64,000 bases of DNA from positions 3,348,001-3,412,000 of the forward strand of contig JAGMUV010000005.1 of the NCBI GenBank assembly GCA_020744425.1, read 5' to 3'. Source of the DNA: Dactylonectria macrodidyma. Lineage: Eukaryota; Ascomycota; Sordariomycetes; Hypocreales; Nectriaceae. Both the position numbers and the translations under genes were made by a program. Below, one piece after another: positions 28,998-40,445 of the stretch; positions within the stretch are counted from its first letter, which is position 1; each line of letters starts with the position of its first letter. Under the pieces are notes generated by a model. That model saw only the letters and a list, made by a program, of their open reading frames with translations, did no database searches and had not been told where the DNA came from.

Positions 28998-31052
28998 CTA
29001 ATTCTCTTCCTCCTCATCGTCGTCGACCTCAGGTGCCTTAATCGCGTAGCCCTCCACAAATCCTTCTGCGTCACAAGTCCGCTCCAGGTTGATCCGGTGC
29101 TCCGACACATACCGCCGCACCGCCTGCTTGTCCACCCGCACCCGCGATACCACCTTAATCTCCTTGTCCGCTTCCTCCCCGACAGGTGGTGCCTCTTCGT
29201 CCTGCTCTCCAGCCGCGTCCTTGCTCTGTTCCTTGGCCTCCGGCTTCCCAGGCCCCATGCCGGCCTCTTCCACGACGCCCATATCCCGGAGGATCAAAAG
29301 ACAGTCGTCTGGGTGAATCCAGGTCGCCTGGCTGCAATCGTTGACGTCGACGAGCACCTCTTGGCCAGCATTAGGATCCTGAAGATCCAGGCCAAGGAGC
29401 CACCGCGCAATCTCGCCCGACCAGTACCGCTTGTATCCCTTCTTGCCGAGATCCGATATGGGCTTCTCGGGGCCGCCGAGTATGCCCTCTCGCCGCGAGA
29501 TCTCGTACGAGGCCCCCATGAGCAAAGCGCCGAGGCCTTTGCGCTGCCACGGCGGGAAGACGAGGATGCAGGCGAGATTGTTATTGTCCCAGGACATCTT
29601 CTCCTTGGAGAAGAAGCCCGTGATCTGCGGCGTCGGAGCGTGATCGTCAGTCGTGCCCTCCAGCGGCGGTACCACAGGAGGGGTGTAGACCAGCAGGAAG
29701 TAGTTGAATCCCGTAACGTCGAAGAAGACCGATTTGTTATCGAGGAAAAGCTTCGCAAAAAGGGATAGGTTCTGGCAGAAGAGCTGCGCGACCGACAAAG
29801 GTTAGCCATGCATCGCCATACAGTCGTCACAAAAACGTTATCATGATGGTATGATACGGACAGGAAAACGTACCCCGTCTTTTTCACCATCTACTTCCCA
29901 TATACTCCATTCTCCGTCGTCCTGTACAATCTCCTCGGTGTATCGCACCCCGCCCTCTCCCCTCCGTTTCTTGGCTCCTCCAGGCGTTTTGGACCCTTGC
30001 GGTACCAGGACCTTCCGGCGTCCGCGCGGGTGAACGTAGATCTTGCGGCCAGGTACATAAGCCCGGCGCTCACACATGCGAACGTGACCCCACCATGCTA
30101 CAAGCTCTTTTGAGTACTTGAAGCAGCTAGGGCACACATGGAGCCGCTCGAGAACGAGGTGATGTTCACGGTCCTTGCGGGACGATGCCTTGCCACCCGA
30201 TTGGTCTTTCCCGCCGGCGTCTTTGCTACCGCCCTTGCCAGTACTTGCAGAGGCATCCCCGAGGACCTCCTTACCATAGTAGCTCGGGTACCAGGTGCGG
30301 AAGCAGATGTTGCCAAACACGACCTTATCAATGGTTCGATCCGCACGCGAAGGTGGCAGCGCTTGTTGAGACAGGATCGTCGGTGGTTTCGGCGGGTAGA
30401 CGGGCGTGATGGTCATGGGCAGCGGGCGATCGAGCAGCTTCGGTGGCGGCGCAGAAGGGCCGTGAGGCCGGACGAGGGCTGAAGTTCGATGCGGCGGCGG
30501 CGGGTGGGCTTGCGGAACGTGGTATGTGATTTCCGGAGCGACGAGGTCAGACGGGGGCCGGACAGCGGCGCCGCGGGCGTTCGCGAGGCTCCCCATGGCG
30601 GTCGGCCGTGATATCTGACCAGACTGTTCAGGCGGGACCCATCGCAAGATGGGAGCGGGCGGTTGAAGAGCTGCCTGCGCGAGGGCGGCCAAAGGCGGCG
30701 GGGCAGGGTGCGGAGGGTGCAGAGGGTGCAGAGGGTGCGGAGGTGCGGGCCGAGCGCGGTTTCGCTTCTGTTGTTCTGTTGCAGCGGCTGCGGGGATCTG
30801 ATGAGGCGCAGTCGGCACTGCCGGCGCCGTGATCATGGGCGACGGCGTGAGGTGCTGATATAGAGGCGGGATCGGAGGAGGTTGGACCGGCGTGTGACGC
30901 GTCGCTCGACGCGCCCCTGGGGGTTGGGTCTGGGTCGCTGGTTGCGGTTGGGGAGCGGGGAGGGGAGTCGGGAGAGGGACGGGCGATACGGGTACGGTTG
31001 GAGGTACGGGTGTAGCGGTGGTTTCGTCGGGGCGTTTGCGCTTCTGAGGCAT
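28998..31052 (-). CDS. MYST-family histone acetyltransferase, SAS2-like
   Basis: Likely acetylates histone lysines from acetyl-CoA in the nucleus. Two exons on the minus strand, 31052-29874 and 29783-28998, with a 90-nt intron; 654 aa. The first ~230 residues are Pro/Ala/Gln-rich and disordered. The MYST region starts with VVFGNICFRTWYPSYY, then a C2HC zinc finger (CPSC at 307-310, His323, Cys327). The acetyltransferase core follows: LFCQNLSLFAKLFLDNKSVFFDV, ACILVFPPWQRKGLGALLMG with catalytic-position Cys465 and the QxxGxG acetyl-CoA loop at 473-478, and GGPEKPISDLG with the presumed general base near Glu499. The N-terminal RTWYPS block resembles Sas2 more than Esa1, and no chromodomain is present. 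The join DGLFCQNL fits the family. An acidic C-terminal tail ends the protein. Which histone site it acts on is inference. Confidence 0.85.
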
Positions 31053-31661
31053 CGCGAGAGAGTCGGTCGAGCGAGCGATGCGAGCGACCGTTGCGAACTT
31101 ATTGGTGGGAGTCTGGGGGCACGCGCAGCCAGGGCCTTGGTTCTGCGACGGCTCAGCGCATCCACGTCCAGAGAGGTGTCGCCGTGAGATGCACACAAAA
31201 TGTTGGGCTGCTGGAGCCCTCGAATTATTTTTTGGGTGATTTTTTAATTTAAGACGAGAACTCGAGGTTGAGGCACGAGGTTCCGGCGCGAGGCTACGGC
31301 ATAGTGGCATGCGCGATTCGCGACGGGAGCATTTGCTCACGGTGCGCTGTCACGTGTAAGTGGGCTGCCATTCTAATTATCAAATTTGGAGGGGCGCGCT
31401 CCTTCCTCTACCTCTCAGAGTACTTACCAACCTAAGGTACCTATCTATCACACGTCAAAGGGAAACTGGCAAGTACGGGCAATAAAAACCATAGGTTTTA
31501 TTCAATCTGGAGTCAAACTATCGCCAACCCATCACCATTGCCTTCCCAAACCAAACCAAACCAAACCAACCAACCACCTAAATCGAATCAAGTATAGCAA
31601 AACATCCACGAGCAAGTGCATCGTCAGATCAAGCGAGTGACGACTTACAAGGGTGCCCCGA
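31053..31661. other. Intergenic between MYST gene and LRR gene
   Basis: About 600 bp forming the promoter of the minus-strand acetyltransferase gene and the 3' UTR of the LRR gene. It contains a short CCAAA-type tandem at about 31551-31575 and an AGGTACCTA motif near 31434. No gene seen. Confidence 0.6.
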
Positions 31662-33695
31662 CTACTGTTTCTTGCCGTGTCGACGCAGCGAGCAGGATGG
31701 AGCCTGGGCATTCATCACACGGTCCAGCGTCTCGTCGCCCTCCTCCCAGTTTTTGACCAGCGTCATCAGCCGCCGGCGAGCAAGTCCTGCGTCTCGATTT
31801 CGGTACACCGAGTCGATTTTGCGCACGTCGACGCGGTCGCTGACGAGCCAGCGCCGTTCCTCCTCCATGAAGTGGTTGTACGACACGTCCTTGCCATATC
31901 GCTCCTGTACGTTGGTTGCCAGGTGATCTCGGACAGCCTGATCCAGCTCGATCTGCGACTTGGTGCGGTTCGTCGGATTGTGTAGGCGTATGTCAACAGC
32001 GGGCCTGAATGTCGCCGGAGGCGTCGTCAGATCCGGGAGGATCGAATACGCCACATAGTACACGAGCGTTGGGCTCTGGAGGACGGCAGCGCAGATGGTC
32101 CTAACCCCAAGCGGTGTGATAGGGCAGTGACCGAAGTTGAGGTATGCGAGTTTGCTCTTCGTCGTGATGAGCTCAGAGATAGCTGGAATGGCTCCATCCT
32201 CGATATAGTTGTATGCCTGTCCAAGATCATGGGTGGTATAGGCTTGGCCAAAGTCAAAGCTCTCGAGATTGGGGTGGCCGGTGACAGCTTTGCAGATCGC
32301 AATGGCACCTTTGGTGCTGACTCCAACAGATTGTAAGAACAGTCGAGTCAGATACGGTGCCTTGGGGACTGCAGCCGCCAGAGCCTCCACGCCCTCGTCC
32401 CCAAGTGGGTTGGAGGACATATAGATGGATGTCAAGCCGCAATGCGGCGACGCTAGGAACGCACCGATAGCGCGGGTAGCCTCTACCGAGATTCCATTGC
32501 CATTCATGTAGATATGCCGCAGCGAGAGTGTGCTACCCTCGGGCATCTCATGAGCAACCAGACGGGTGAAGAGGCCGGCGACACCTTGGTTGCCCAACTC
32601 GGTCTGGTCGAGATCCAGAGTTCGCAGGTTCTTGGCTCCGGTGATGAGTCGGAAGATATCCTCGGAAGCATCTGGGCCAAGGGGATTTCGTTTCAGCCAG
32701 ACATTGGTGATAGCATCGGACTGGGCCATGGCGTCGACGAGGATCCGGAAGCTAGGTCCGTCGATGCAGTTGCCCGCCAAATACCAGGTATCGATCCGGT
32801 CTGGCAGGTCCTCAATGAAGTTGGCGACCTCGCGGGCACCAACAGGACCAATGATATTATTGCCCAATAGGAAATGCCGGACAAAGGTATTGGTCCGGAG
32901 GGAGTCCATCAGCTTGCCGATGTGATCCGGGCCGACAACCATTTTGCACAGGTCCATTCGCCCATCCTCATACACAACGCCTTTGCGAAACTCGGCACCT
33001 TTGACGCCGTAGTAGGGCTCGCCGCGTCCCTCATCGAGTTGAAAGCCCTGGTTGGTACCGTCTAGTTCAAAGGTGCCTCCTTTCTCAAGGTGGCACAGGA
33101 ACGGCGCGAGATCGGCCTCATGTGAGACCTGGACGGGCATGGGAATAGCCTGGACGCCATCAAGTGAGATGGGGTTCTTGGCTGGGTTCCACGCACCCTG
33201 TCCGGTGATTCGAGAGGCCCAGACGGGGGCCTGGACACCCGGGGCCGCACCGCCCGACATGCCATAGGTTGTGTGGCCGTTGCGGCGGGTGGCTTTCAAC
33301 ATGTCGTATCGTCGCTGCAGGGCAGCCCATCCCCTGAGGCGGACGCGATCGGCCTCGTAGCGGATGATGGCCGCCAAAGAGCCTTCGTGGACTGGGTATA
33401 TGAGAGAGGCGATGGCAACGGCAAGGGTGTGCCGGCCAGATTTGCGACGAGGAAGGTCATGCAGGGCGTCAGAGACGCGATGCTGGTCAAGCGGGAGGTT
33501 GATGATCTCATCTGCAGTGTAGGCATGAGACGGGTTGAAGTTTGGCAGGCGGACATCTAGGTCGCAGAGACCCTGTCTGCACAGCTCAGCGAGGAAGATG
33601 GCATGGTCCATGTCGACCTCGACATCAGCGGGTGCTGGTGATTGTATAGAGACTGACGGCTCAGTTGTGAGTTGTAGCTGTGTTGCGGTGGCCAT
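31662..33695 (-). CDS. Leucine-rich-repeat (RNI-like) protein, function unknown
   Basis: Single-exon gene of 677 aa. The centre (about residues 250-540) is a ribonuclease-inhibitor-type LRR array. It shows repeated units such as VRHFLLGNNIIGPVGAREVA, IDTWYLAGNCIDGPSFRILV, ITNVWLKRNPLGPDASEDIF, LRTLDLDQTELGNQGVAGLF and LTSIYMSSNPLGDEGVEALA. The N-terminal part (40-130) may be helical, with an Arg-rich stretch. The C-terminus is basic (RNRDAGLARRRLM...RRHGKKQ). There is no NACHT/NB-ARC, F-box or signal peptide, so it is not an NLR receptor. RNI-type LRRs usually bind proteins (compare RanGAP), but the RanGAP catalytic region was not recognised. Start chosen at the first Met of the frame. Function unknown. 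Confidence 0.85.
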   Translation of the reverse strand: MATATQLQLTTEPSVSIQSPAPADVEVDMDHAIFLAELCRQGLCDLDVRLPNFNPSHAYTADEIINLPLDQHRVSDALHDLPRRKSGRHTLAVAIASLIYPVHEGSLAAIIRYEADRVRLRGWAALQRRYDMLKATRRNGHTTYGMSGGAAPGVQAPVWASRITGQGAWNPAKNPISLDGVQAIPMPVQVSHEADLAPFLCHLEKGGTFELDGTNQGFQLDEGRGEPYYGVKGAEFRKGVVYEDGRMDLCKMVVGPDHIGKLMDSLRTNTFVRHFLLGNNIIGPVGAREVANFIEDLPDRIDTWYLAGNCIDGPSFRILVDAMAQSDAITNVWLKRNPLGPDASEDIFRLITGAKNLRTLDLDQTELGNQGVAGLFTRLVAHEMPEGSTLSLRHIYMNGNGISVEATRAIGAFLASPHCGLTSIYMSSNPLGDEGVEALAAAVPKAPYLTRLFLQSVGVSTKGAIAICKAVTGHPNLESFDFGQAYTTHDLGQAYNYIEDGAIPAISELITTKSKLAYLNFGHCPITPLGVRTICAAVLQSPTLVYYVAYSILPDLTTPPATFRPAVDIRLHNPTNRTKSQIELDQAVRDHLATNVQERYGKDVSYNHFMEEERRWLVSDRVDVRKIDSVYRNRDAGLARRRLMTLVKNWEEGDETLDRVMNAQAPSCSLRRHGKKQ

Positions 33696-34912
33696 TGTGA
33701 GCAGTCTTTGTCGGGTTGGTGTTGTTGTTTGCGATGGGAAGCTTGAGCGCCGTTTGCGAGGCTCTTATAGAACCCTCGTCCACCCTGTGTGACTGGATCT
33801 ACAGCCCTACGGAGGTAACTGCACAGGAGGGGTTGGTCTAGGAAGCATGTCACCTGTGTTGCAGCTTGTCAATTACATGTCGGTGACAGGGCGTGCATAA
33901 TACATTGGACAGGGACAGGTACAGTACTGGACCTAGGAACTTTGGCGCTCCAGTGTCAATGACAAACTGCAGCCGCCGGTGAGTCAACGGATCCACAAGG
34001 TGTCGGTCAGTCTAGTAAAAGCCTATGTCGTCGACGACTGTGAGGATGTGAGGCTGTGAATCAGTAATATGAACCAACCACCTATCCATGGTCGTTGCAC
34101 AAGATGAGTGGGGATCGTGGCTTGGCGGCGCAAGGCAGCCACAGGTAGTAACCCCACGCGTATGCAGCATGTCGATGGAAAGGCGCAAGTTTGACAAGTC
34201 TAGCAAGAAGATTGGGTTTTATTGCAAGGGGGTATCTACCTTAAGTTATTTACTCGGACCACGGATTGGATGGGAACGGGTACTTTGGTAGGTAGGTATG
34301 GATGGAGGCAGGAGTATGGAGTTCGTACAACCCAGTTCCTCCCACACCACGCAGGGATATCACGAACAGGTCTCACAAACACGCTCAAGGAATACAGGGT
34401 AGCACATTTGACGGCACATCCAGCTGAACTGTAGGAAGGAGGGTGCAACTGTGTAGACGTAATCATAATGATTCAATGACTAGTCAACTTTTTGACTCGT
34501 GACCTGTTGGTCATGGCGGGTATACTATTGGATCAACAATTGTTGGGACATCTTACATGACCACGGCACAGTACCAGGATACGCAGCAACTCAAAGCGAA
34601 ATTTATCTGCTCATTTCTCTCCCTCTCTCCTCTCTCCTCTCTCCTCTCTTCTCTCGCCACCTTCACCGTCGATATCTAGTACACGTTGGGGGACTCCGAT
34701 TATGTCATGGCAAACCCCTTTCCCTTCGTCCCTTCTCTCTATCGCGAAATCCCAGAAAACAGTCCTCTGTTCTTTGGGCGCCAGCCGGTGATTAGTAGAA
34801 CCTACCTTACAGCCAAGAGACACCCCCAACCCCCCCGACACCGAAAGCACGTGGAAAGATTCAGAGCCAGTGCTGGAGAAACTTCCCGAATTGTACTGAC
34901 ACAATAAAGAAT
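33696..34912. other. Intergenic, LRR gene promoter and RPN3 3' flank
   Basis: 1.2 kb without a supported gene. It contains a CT-rich tandem (CTCTCCT-type, about 34619-34656). Short open frames have no similarity. Confidence 0.55.
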
Positions 34913-36780
34913 TTACATGCCGTCAAAGTCCCCGCCGAGGTCATCATCATCCAGATCACCCTCCTGTATTTCCTTGGCCATCTCGCGCTCGCGCTCTCGA
35001 GCTTCCTGAGCATTCTTGAGTTCGAGCCGGTGCTGATTCATCGGGAACCTCATAGCCTAGAAATCACATACAATTAGTCCATTATCGCTACTGCATCGAC
35101 TGGGAGTACAAACCTTCACACTCTCGTCATGCAAAGCTAAGCAGGCCTGGATTCGGTCGTGGAACGCCTCGCCCGGCTCGCGGGTAGCGTACACATCGCC
35201 AATCTCCTTGCTCTTCATGAATCCTCGCTCTCGGTCCAGGGTGGCCTCAATCACACCGTCTCGGATTGCCTTGGCGACAATGTACTCTGCGGACTCCTCG
35301 CTGCCGAGCTGGAGGCGGATGCAGATATCTCGGAGCGAGATGCGCGAGTAGGACAGCGACATCATTCGAATACCAGTCTTGATGACGTTTTGTCGCAGAC
35401 GCAGGATTAGGCTGTAGGTACCATCGCGTCGGAAAGTATCGGCGTGGTCGACAATCGTTGTCTCGAAGTCCTCAAGATTACCCACGCGGACAGCCTGCAC
35501 CAGCAGGAAGTAAGGGTGGAGGGCTATCTCCATCGTAGGTTGCCGAAACGTAGCCCGGTCAGGAATGTCGCCCATTAGAAGCTCAACCACCAACAAAAGC
35601 TTCGTCGCCGTCTGGGAGAAACCCAGAGCACAGTTGCTGGAGGGGGCCTTGCGAGTGGCTGCCGTGAGGTGCTCGTGGGCCTCGGTGTAGCGCAGCTGGA
35701 TGGCCCGGATGCGACCGAGGTAGTAGAGGAACCGCGCCACCTGGTTGTTGACGGCATTCTCGGGGAACTGGGTATGCGAAACAAGCAAGTCAGCCTGGTT
35801 GATGTGCGAGGTCAAGAGGTAATTTCGCAGCAACAGGACAATGACGGAGGCTTGGGTGTCAACGTCCTTTCGTAGCACCGCAGTTCGAAGGGCGGCGAGG
35901 AGCGTAGGTCGAATGGCGACAACGGGAGACTGAGGAGAGGGGGCTAGAGGAGCAATGTGCTCGCAGAAGATGGAGTAGTAGAAGTACACCTTGGCAGACA
36001 GAGAGTCTAGCGTACGGCGGTTCAATGTCTGGATTCGGTCCGTCAGGTACTGCGAGAAGTCGGCGCCACGTTGGAACTGCTTCGAGTCAAAGAGGTAAAC
36101 CTGGACGAGAATTCCCAAGAAGATATCGGTCTCAGGAATAATCTCCTTGCTCTCCTTCTTAGCGCTGTTCTTGCTACCCGTCTTGGGGGAGTCGACATCG
36201 ATTTCCATCTCGGACCCTCCCTGGCGTCCGAGGGGGGTGTTCTCGCGGTCGATGGCGACGAGGAGCTGCTTGGTAATGTTCCCTGAGGTAGCAGTGACGG
36301 GGAAGGTATCAGCAATGACCTGGGCGATGATATCAGGCGTCAGTCGCTTGCGGATGATCGAGATGGACCGTAGGGCTCGGAGGGAGAATCTGGCATCGAA
36401 AAGGGCAACAGCGCGGTCTAGTAGGGCGAAGTTGCTCTTGATATCTACACACGGAACCCGAGATTAGCCTTGCCAGGGATCAAACAACCATGAAAGCCGA
36501 ATCAATGCTCACCTGCGACAGTTTGCACGATGGGATCGACCTTGGCCTCGCCATCAATGGCCTGGTCCTCATCCATGGACACATCGCCCTCGGCGTCGGC
36601 CTTTGAAGGCTGTTTCGAGGCCTTGGACGGAGGAACAACGACCGTCATCTCCTCGTCGGCGTCCTTAGCACCTTTCTTGCCCTTAGACTTGGAGGCGTCT
36701 GTCATCTCCACGTCCTTGTTCTTCCGGACGCCGTTCTCAACAGGCTTTTTCCCGTTGCCTTGTGGCGTCTTGCCGGGCAT
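34913..36780 (-). CDS. rpn3: 26S proteasome regulatory (lid) subunit RPN3
   Basis: Non-ATPase lid subunit of the 19S regulatory particle (human PSMD3), needed for lid assembly and ubiquitin-dependent protein degradation. Three exons on the minus strand: 36780-36513, 36444-35114 and 35056-34913, with introns of 68 and 57 nt; 580 aa. A Lys/Glu-rich low-complexity N-terminus precedes DIKSNFALLDRAVALFDARF, helical TPR-like repeats (RFLYYLGRIRAIQLRYTEAHEHL) and a C-terminal PCI domain (YSRISLRDICIRLQLGSEESAEYIVAKAIRDGVI). The tail AMRFPMNQHRLELKNAQEAR and the acidic end GGDFDGM match the family. The first intron splits the GAT codon of DIKSN, and both joins keep phase. Confidence 0.95.
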
Positions 36781-38171
36781 GGCGGCAGTGTGTATGCGTA
36801 TGCGTCGAAACGGGGAAACTGGTGAAGGAGGGCCTGCCGATGGCGATCAACAGAGGGAGGGAGGATACGCCGTTTGAAGTTGGGGCGCGCTTCCGCTCTC
36901 GTCGCGGCGGATGCGTGGCACAACTAGGGCACAGCTCAGGTTAGAAGGAGGCCAGAGACCCGGGCGCGCTGTAGCAGAGAGGACGTCGGTGACGGGGAGG
37001 ATAGGGCGAGTAATTCAAGGTGAACGGTTGTGACGTTGAGGTGGATGGTGATGCGAGGTTGTGGTGGATCGAATGCGTGGGAGGTGCAAGAAGGTTCGAA
37101 GCTCACAGATTGGGACTGGGCTGGGCCACGGAGCAGCAGCGGTAGCAGCAGCAGCGGCGACGGGCGACAGGGCCAAGCACGGGAGTACCTAGCGTCAGGG
37201 CGGGATTACGCAGCGCAGCTGGGTACCTAGTACATCTCAGGCGTCCCAAAAGGAAGGCGAAATTGTTAAGGCGATACTGCCATGTGGGTCTCCCAACAGT
37301 GACGTTTTCGATGTTGCCTGCGAAGGTCGGTCATCCACAACACCATAGGCGAGTCAGCGAGTCACGGCCCCCAGCAACCACCTACTAATGGGCTTACAAG
37401 GAACCTACACTACTGAGTGGTGGGCACTTTATCGCCTTTTGCAGCTGATAGTTGCGGACTGGACCACCTTTGCTACGATTTTGGCTAGAGCATCTTCATC
37501 ATCCGTTGCCCACATTATCATGTCAACTTCAATGCAAGATTTCCAATTGAGCACATCTTTCTTTGCCCATGGTACCATGTCTTTGTTTATGCAAAGACAG
37601 ACCACCCTCATTGCCCGGTGAACCGTGTACCTGCCGTCTATGCGAGCCATAGACATCACAACACATGTGCCACCACCAAAGTTAGCTGCATGTGGTGAGA
37701 TGGTGATCGCGTGTCTGGTCTCAACACCAACACACTTGGCTGATGTCCCGATATAAAGTATTCTCCAAGTTGGCTCGGGGCTTCCAGCGTGGCCTCAAGA
37801 CTCACAGGCCACAATCGACAAGGACAATCATGGTTTCAGCTTGTGTGCGCCATCCATTTGAGACAACTACAAGCGCACGTGCGCATTTATACGGATCCAG
37901 CATGATCAAGGGCCAACAACTGTCTTCCCATTACTTGCTGCAACCGAATTTTAATCATCTACCGCGGCAGTCCCCCCCAACTCCAGAGTTCCACTCTTCT
38001 CACGTTGCTTTCGAGGATATCGCTTATTGCTTCCACCAAGTACCGCCATTCTTTTGGGCCGAATGTGCTCTGAACGCCGTCTCCCAAAAAAAAAAAAAAA
38101 AAAAAAAAAGTCATGTTCCGCAGTTCCAGTAACCAGTCCGATATGTGCTCTTCCTAAACAGCCTCTAAAAT
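36781..38171. other. Intergenic, RPN3 promoter to TAF12 3' flank
   Basis: 1.4 kb without a recognised gene. It holds a short AGC-type repeat near 37131-37160, GGTACCTAG-type motifs near 37184-37212 and a 24-A homopolymer at 38086-38109, just 3' of TAF12. Confidence 0.55.
38086..38109. repeat. Poly(A) tract, 24 bp
   Basis: Uninterrupted run of 24 A on the + strand, about 60 bp downstream of the TAF12 stop codon. No retrocopied gene sequence or target-site duplication was recognised beside it. Confidence 0.95.
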
Positions 38172-40445
38172 CTACTCGCCCTTGCCTGGCATCACTTTGG
38201 CTGCCTGGACGGCGCTCATCTTGGCAATCCAACCGGCCGAGGGTAGAATCTTGCGAACTGTGCGCAGCTCGTCCGATGAGTATCCAGGCACGCGGATGTT
38301 GTATGTTCGTTCAAGAACAAGTTGTATGTCTCGGATCTCAAGCACTTTGGATCCACGCTCCTTGGAGTTGCGGCATGCGGCGTGGAGAACGCTGTCTACA
38401 AAGGAGTCTGCCATGTTCAACACGTTCTGTCGCAAGTTAGCCATCTAGTATCCACGTCCGCGAACAGGGCAACATACCTCTTCCACCTCGGGCGTGAGGA
38501 GGTTTCCATCTTGTCCTTCGCCAGATCCTCCGCAAACCTGTCGGACCATTTCGTCTAGTTTCTTCTTGCTGAGGACATGATCACCTTCGGCTTCGTGATT
38601 GTATGCCGGAATTCTATTGATCGGAGGCTGATTCATCACACCACCAAGAGTGCCGCTCCCCTGAGACATAGTTGGCCGCCCGGTGTTAACGCCTCCGCCG
38701 ACCGTCACTCCCTGGGGGACGGTCGTGGCTTTCTCCGGCAGCTGCTTAGGAATGGGCATCTTTGACTGCATGCTCACTTGCTGTGGTTGAGGAGGGTGGG
38801 CATGCGGGTGACCCTGCTGTTGTTGTGGCATACTAGAACCCATCACGCTTTGATTCACTGCAGGCCCGGCGGAGGTAGGTGTTCCGGAGTTAGGTTGTTG
38901 ACCAGGCACAGGAGCGCTCCCAGGTGTGCTAGCAGCTCTTTGGTTCGCAAGGCTCATGGCGGCGGAGTGACTAAGGGCTCTGGTCGGTCCGCCAGCGGTG
39001 ACAGGTGTAGCCACCTGTTGAGGAGTTTGCACCCGCGCTGTAGCCTGTGTAGGAGTTCCCGCCTGCGCTTGGGAAGCTGCTGACGCAATGGCGGCATTGA
39101 TGGGGGCAGGATGAGGTTGTTCTTGTTTGATGACAGGTTGGGATTGTATTTGAGACTGCTGTGCAGGTTGGGAAGTGCTGTTAACTGGACGCGCCGGTGC
39201 CTGTGCCGCCGGAGTTCCTGTGGCAGGAGAAGCTCGGTTCGCAGCCGCCATTTGCTGCTTCGCAACCTCAACCGCAGCATTCACAGGCGCCGTAGCATTC
39301 TGGGCGGTGTTCTGGCCAGCGTTCTGTGAGTTGTTCTGGGCCTGGGCCTGGGCCTGGAGCTGTGCCTGAGCTTGCGCTTGAGCTTGTGCCTGAGCCTGTG
39401 CCTGAGCCTGAGCTTGTTGTGCCTGCACCTGTGCCTGAGCCTGTGCTTGAGCTTGTGCCTGAGCCTGTGCTTGAGCTTGAGCAGCATTAGCCTGAGCAGT
39501 CTGTTGAGTTGCTTGAGGGGCAGCGGCAGCCCCTCCTTGGGCGGCTTGGGTGTTTCCCTGGAGATTGCCCTGTTGCTTCCTGACGCTATCAACCCACTTA
39601 TGAGCATCGGAGTGAACCTTGAGCTGCTGCTCCTTTCGAATCTGCAGTTGTCGCAACTCTTCCTCTTTGAATGGGTTACCTTGCGCGGCACGATCGGCGA
39701 TGAGCTTATCGATTTGCGCAACCTTTTGTTTGCTGCTCTCCATCGTCATGAGGGCTCGTCCATAACGCTCCTTGATCTCCTCGACCCATTTCGAGGCTTC
39801 CGCGCCCGACTTCTCGGCAAGCTGGGCCGGCGCCCGGAAGGTCATTTTACTGACGTGATTCATGATGTGGTCGGGAATCTTCGCTCGTTGAGCGGCAGCG
39901 GCTTGTGGGTTCGGTCTCGGAGCACCACCGGCGGCACCGGCGTTGGCTTGGGCGGCTCCCGGAGTAGCGGCGGCTCCGGCGTTCTGTTGAGGCTGAGGCT
40001 GGGTCGCGACTTGGGCGGAGGGATTTTGCTGTACTGGCTGTGGGCGGGGTTGCGCCTGCTGTTGCTGTTGCTGCTGTGCAGCCTGCCCTTGCTGCTGCTG
40101 TTGCGCTTGTTGTTGTTGTTGTTGTTGCAGTTGTTGCGCCTGAAGTTGCTGCTGCTGCGCCGTTCTGCGCTGCTGGATCTTCGTGATGAGCATCCTGGAG
40201 AACTCAATAATCTTTTGCCTAGCAGCAAGATTCTCTGGACTGTTCGGGGCTGAGCTCTGGGCTTTATTCCAGAGACCCTGCAGGCCTTGCTCATACTTTG
40301 TCTTTTCTTCTTCGCTGAGAGTGGGTAAGTTTCGGATCTGTGAGGGTTGATACATGGGCGGCGGCCGCTGTTGAGTTTGCTGAGGCTGCTGAGGCTGCTG
40401 GCCTTGCTGACCTTGTTGGCCTTGCTGTCCCATTTGGGAATCCAT
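38172..40445 (-). CDS. taf12: TFIID/SAGA subunit TAF12 (histone-fold)
   Basis: Histone-fold subunit shared by TFIID and SAGA that pairs with TAF4/ADA1. Two exons on the minus strand, 40445-38478 and 38426-38172, with a 51-nt intron; 740 aa. The TAF12 histone fold lies at the C-terminus (about 630-725): [54 protein letters not shown] and [20 protein letters not shown]. The intron falls inside the fold (EVEE/NVLN). The long N-terminal part is Gln-rich: a QQGQQ repeat at the start, poly-Q around 95-140, and an alternating Gln-Ala tract of about 55 residues near 310-370. The latter is encoded by imperfect GCN-CAR tandem repeats (about 39340-39490). Low-complexity extensions are common in fungal TAF12; this one is long. 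Confidence 0.94.
39340..39490 (-). repeat. (Gln-Ala)n hexanucleotide-type repeat inside TAF12
   Basis: Imperfect tandem GCN-CAR codons, with synonymous changes (CAA/CAG, GCT/GCC), encode an alternating QA tract broken by single Val, Gln and Leu. The repeat is coding and in frame, so length changes by six bases are tolerated. Confidence 0.85.

Noticed and set aside
38086..38109. Poly(A) run as a possible retroposed gene tail
   Set aside because: No retrocopied exon sequence or flanking target duplication beside it; treated as a simple homopolymer.
39372..40253. Leu/Ser/Cys-rich open frame antisense to TAF12
   Set aside because: Produced by reading Gln/Ala repeats backwards; low complexity only.
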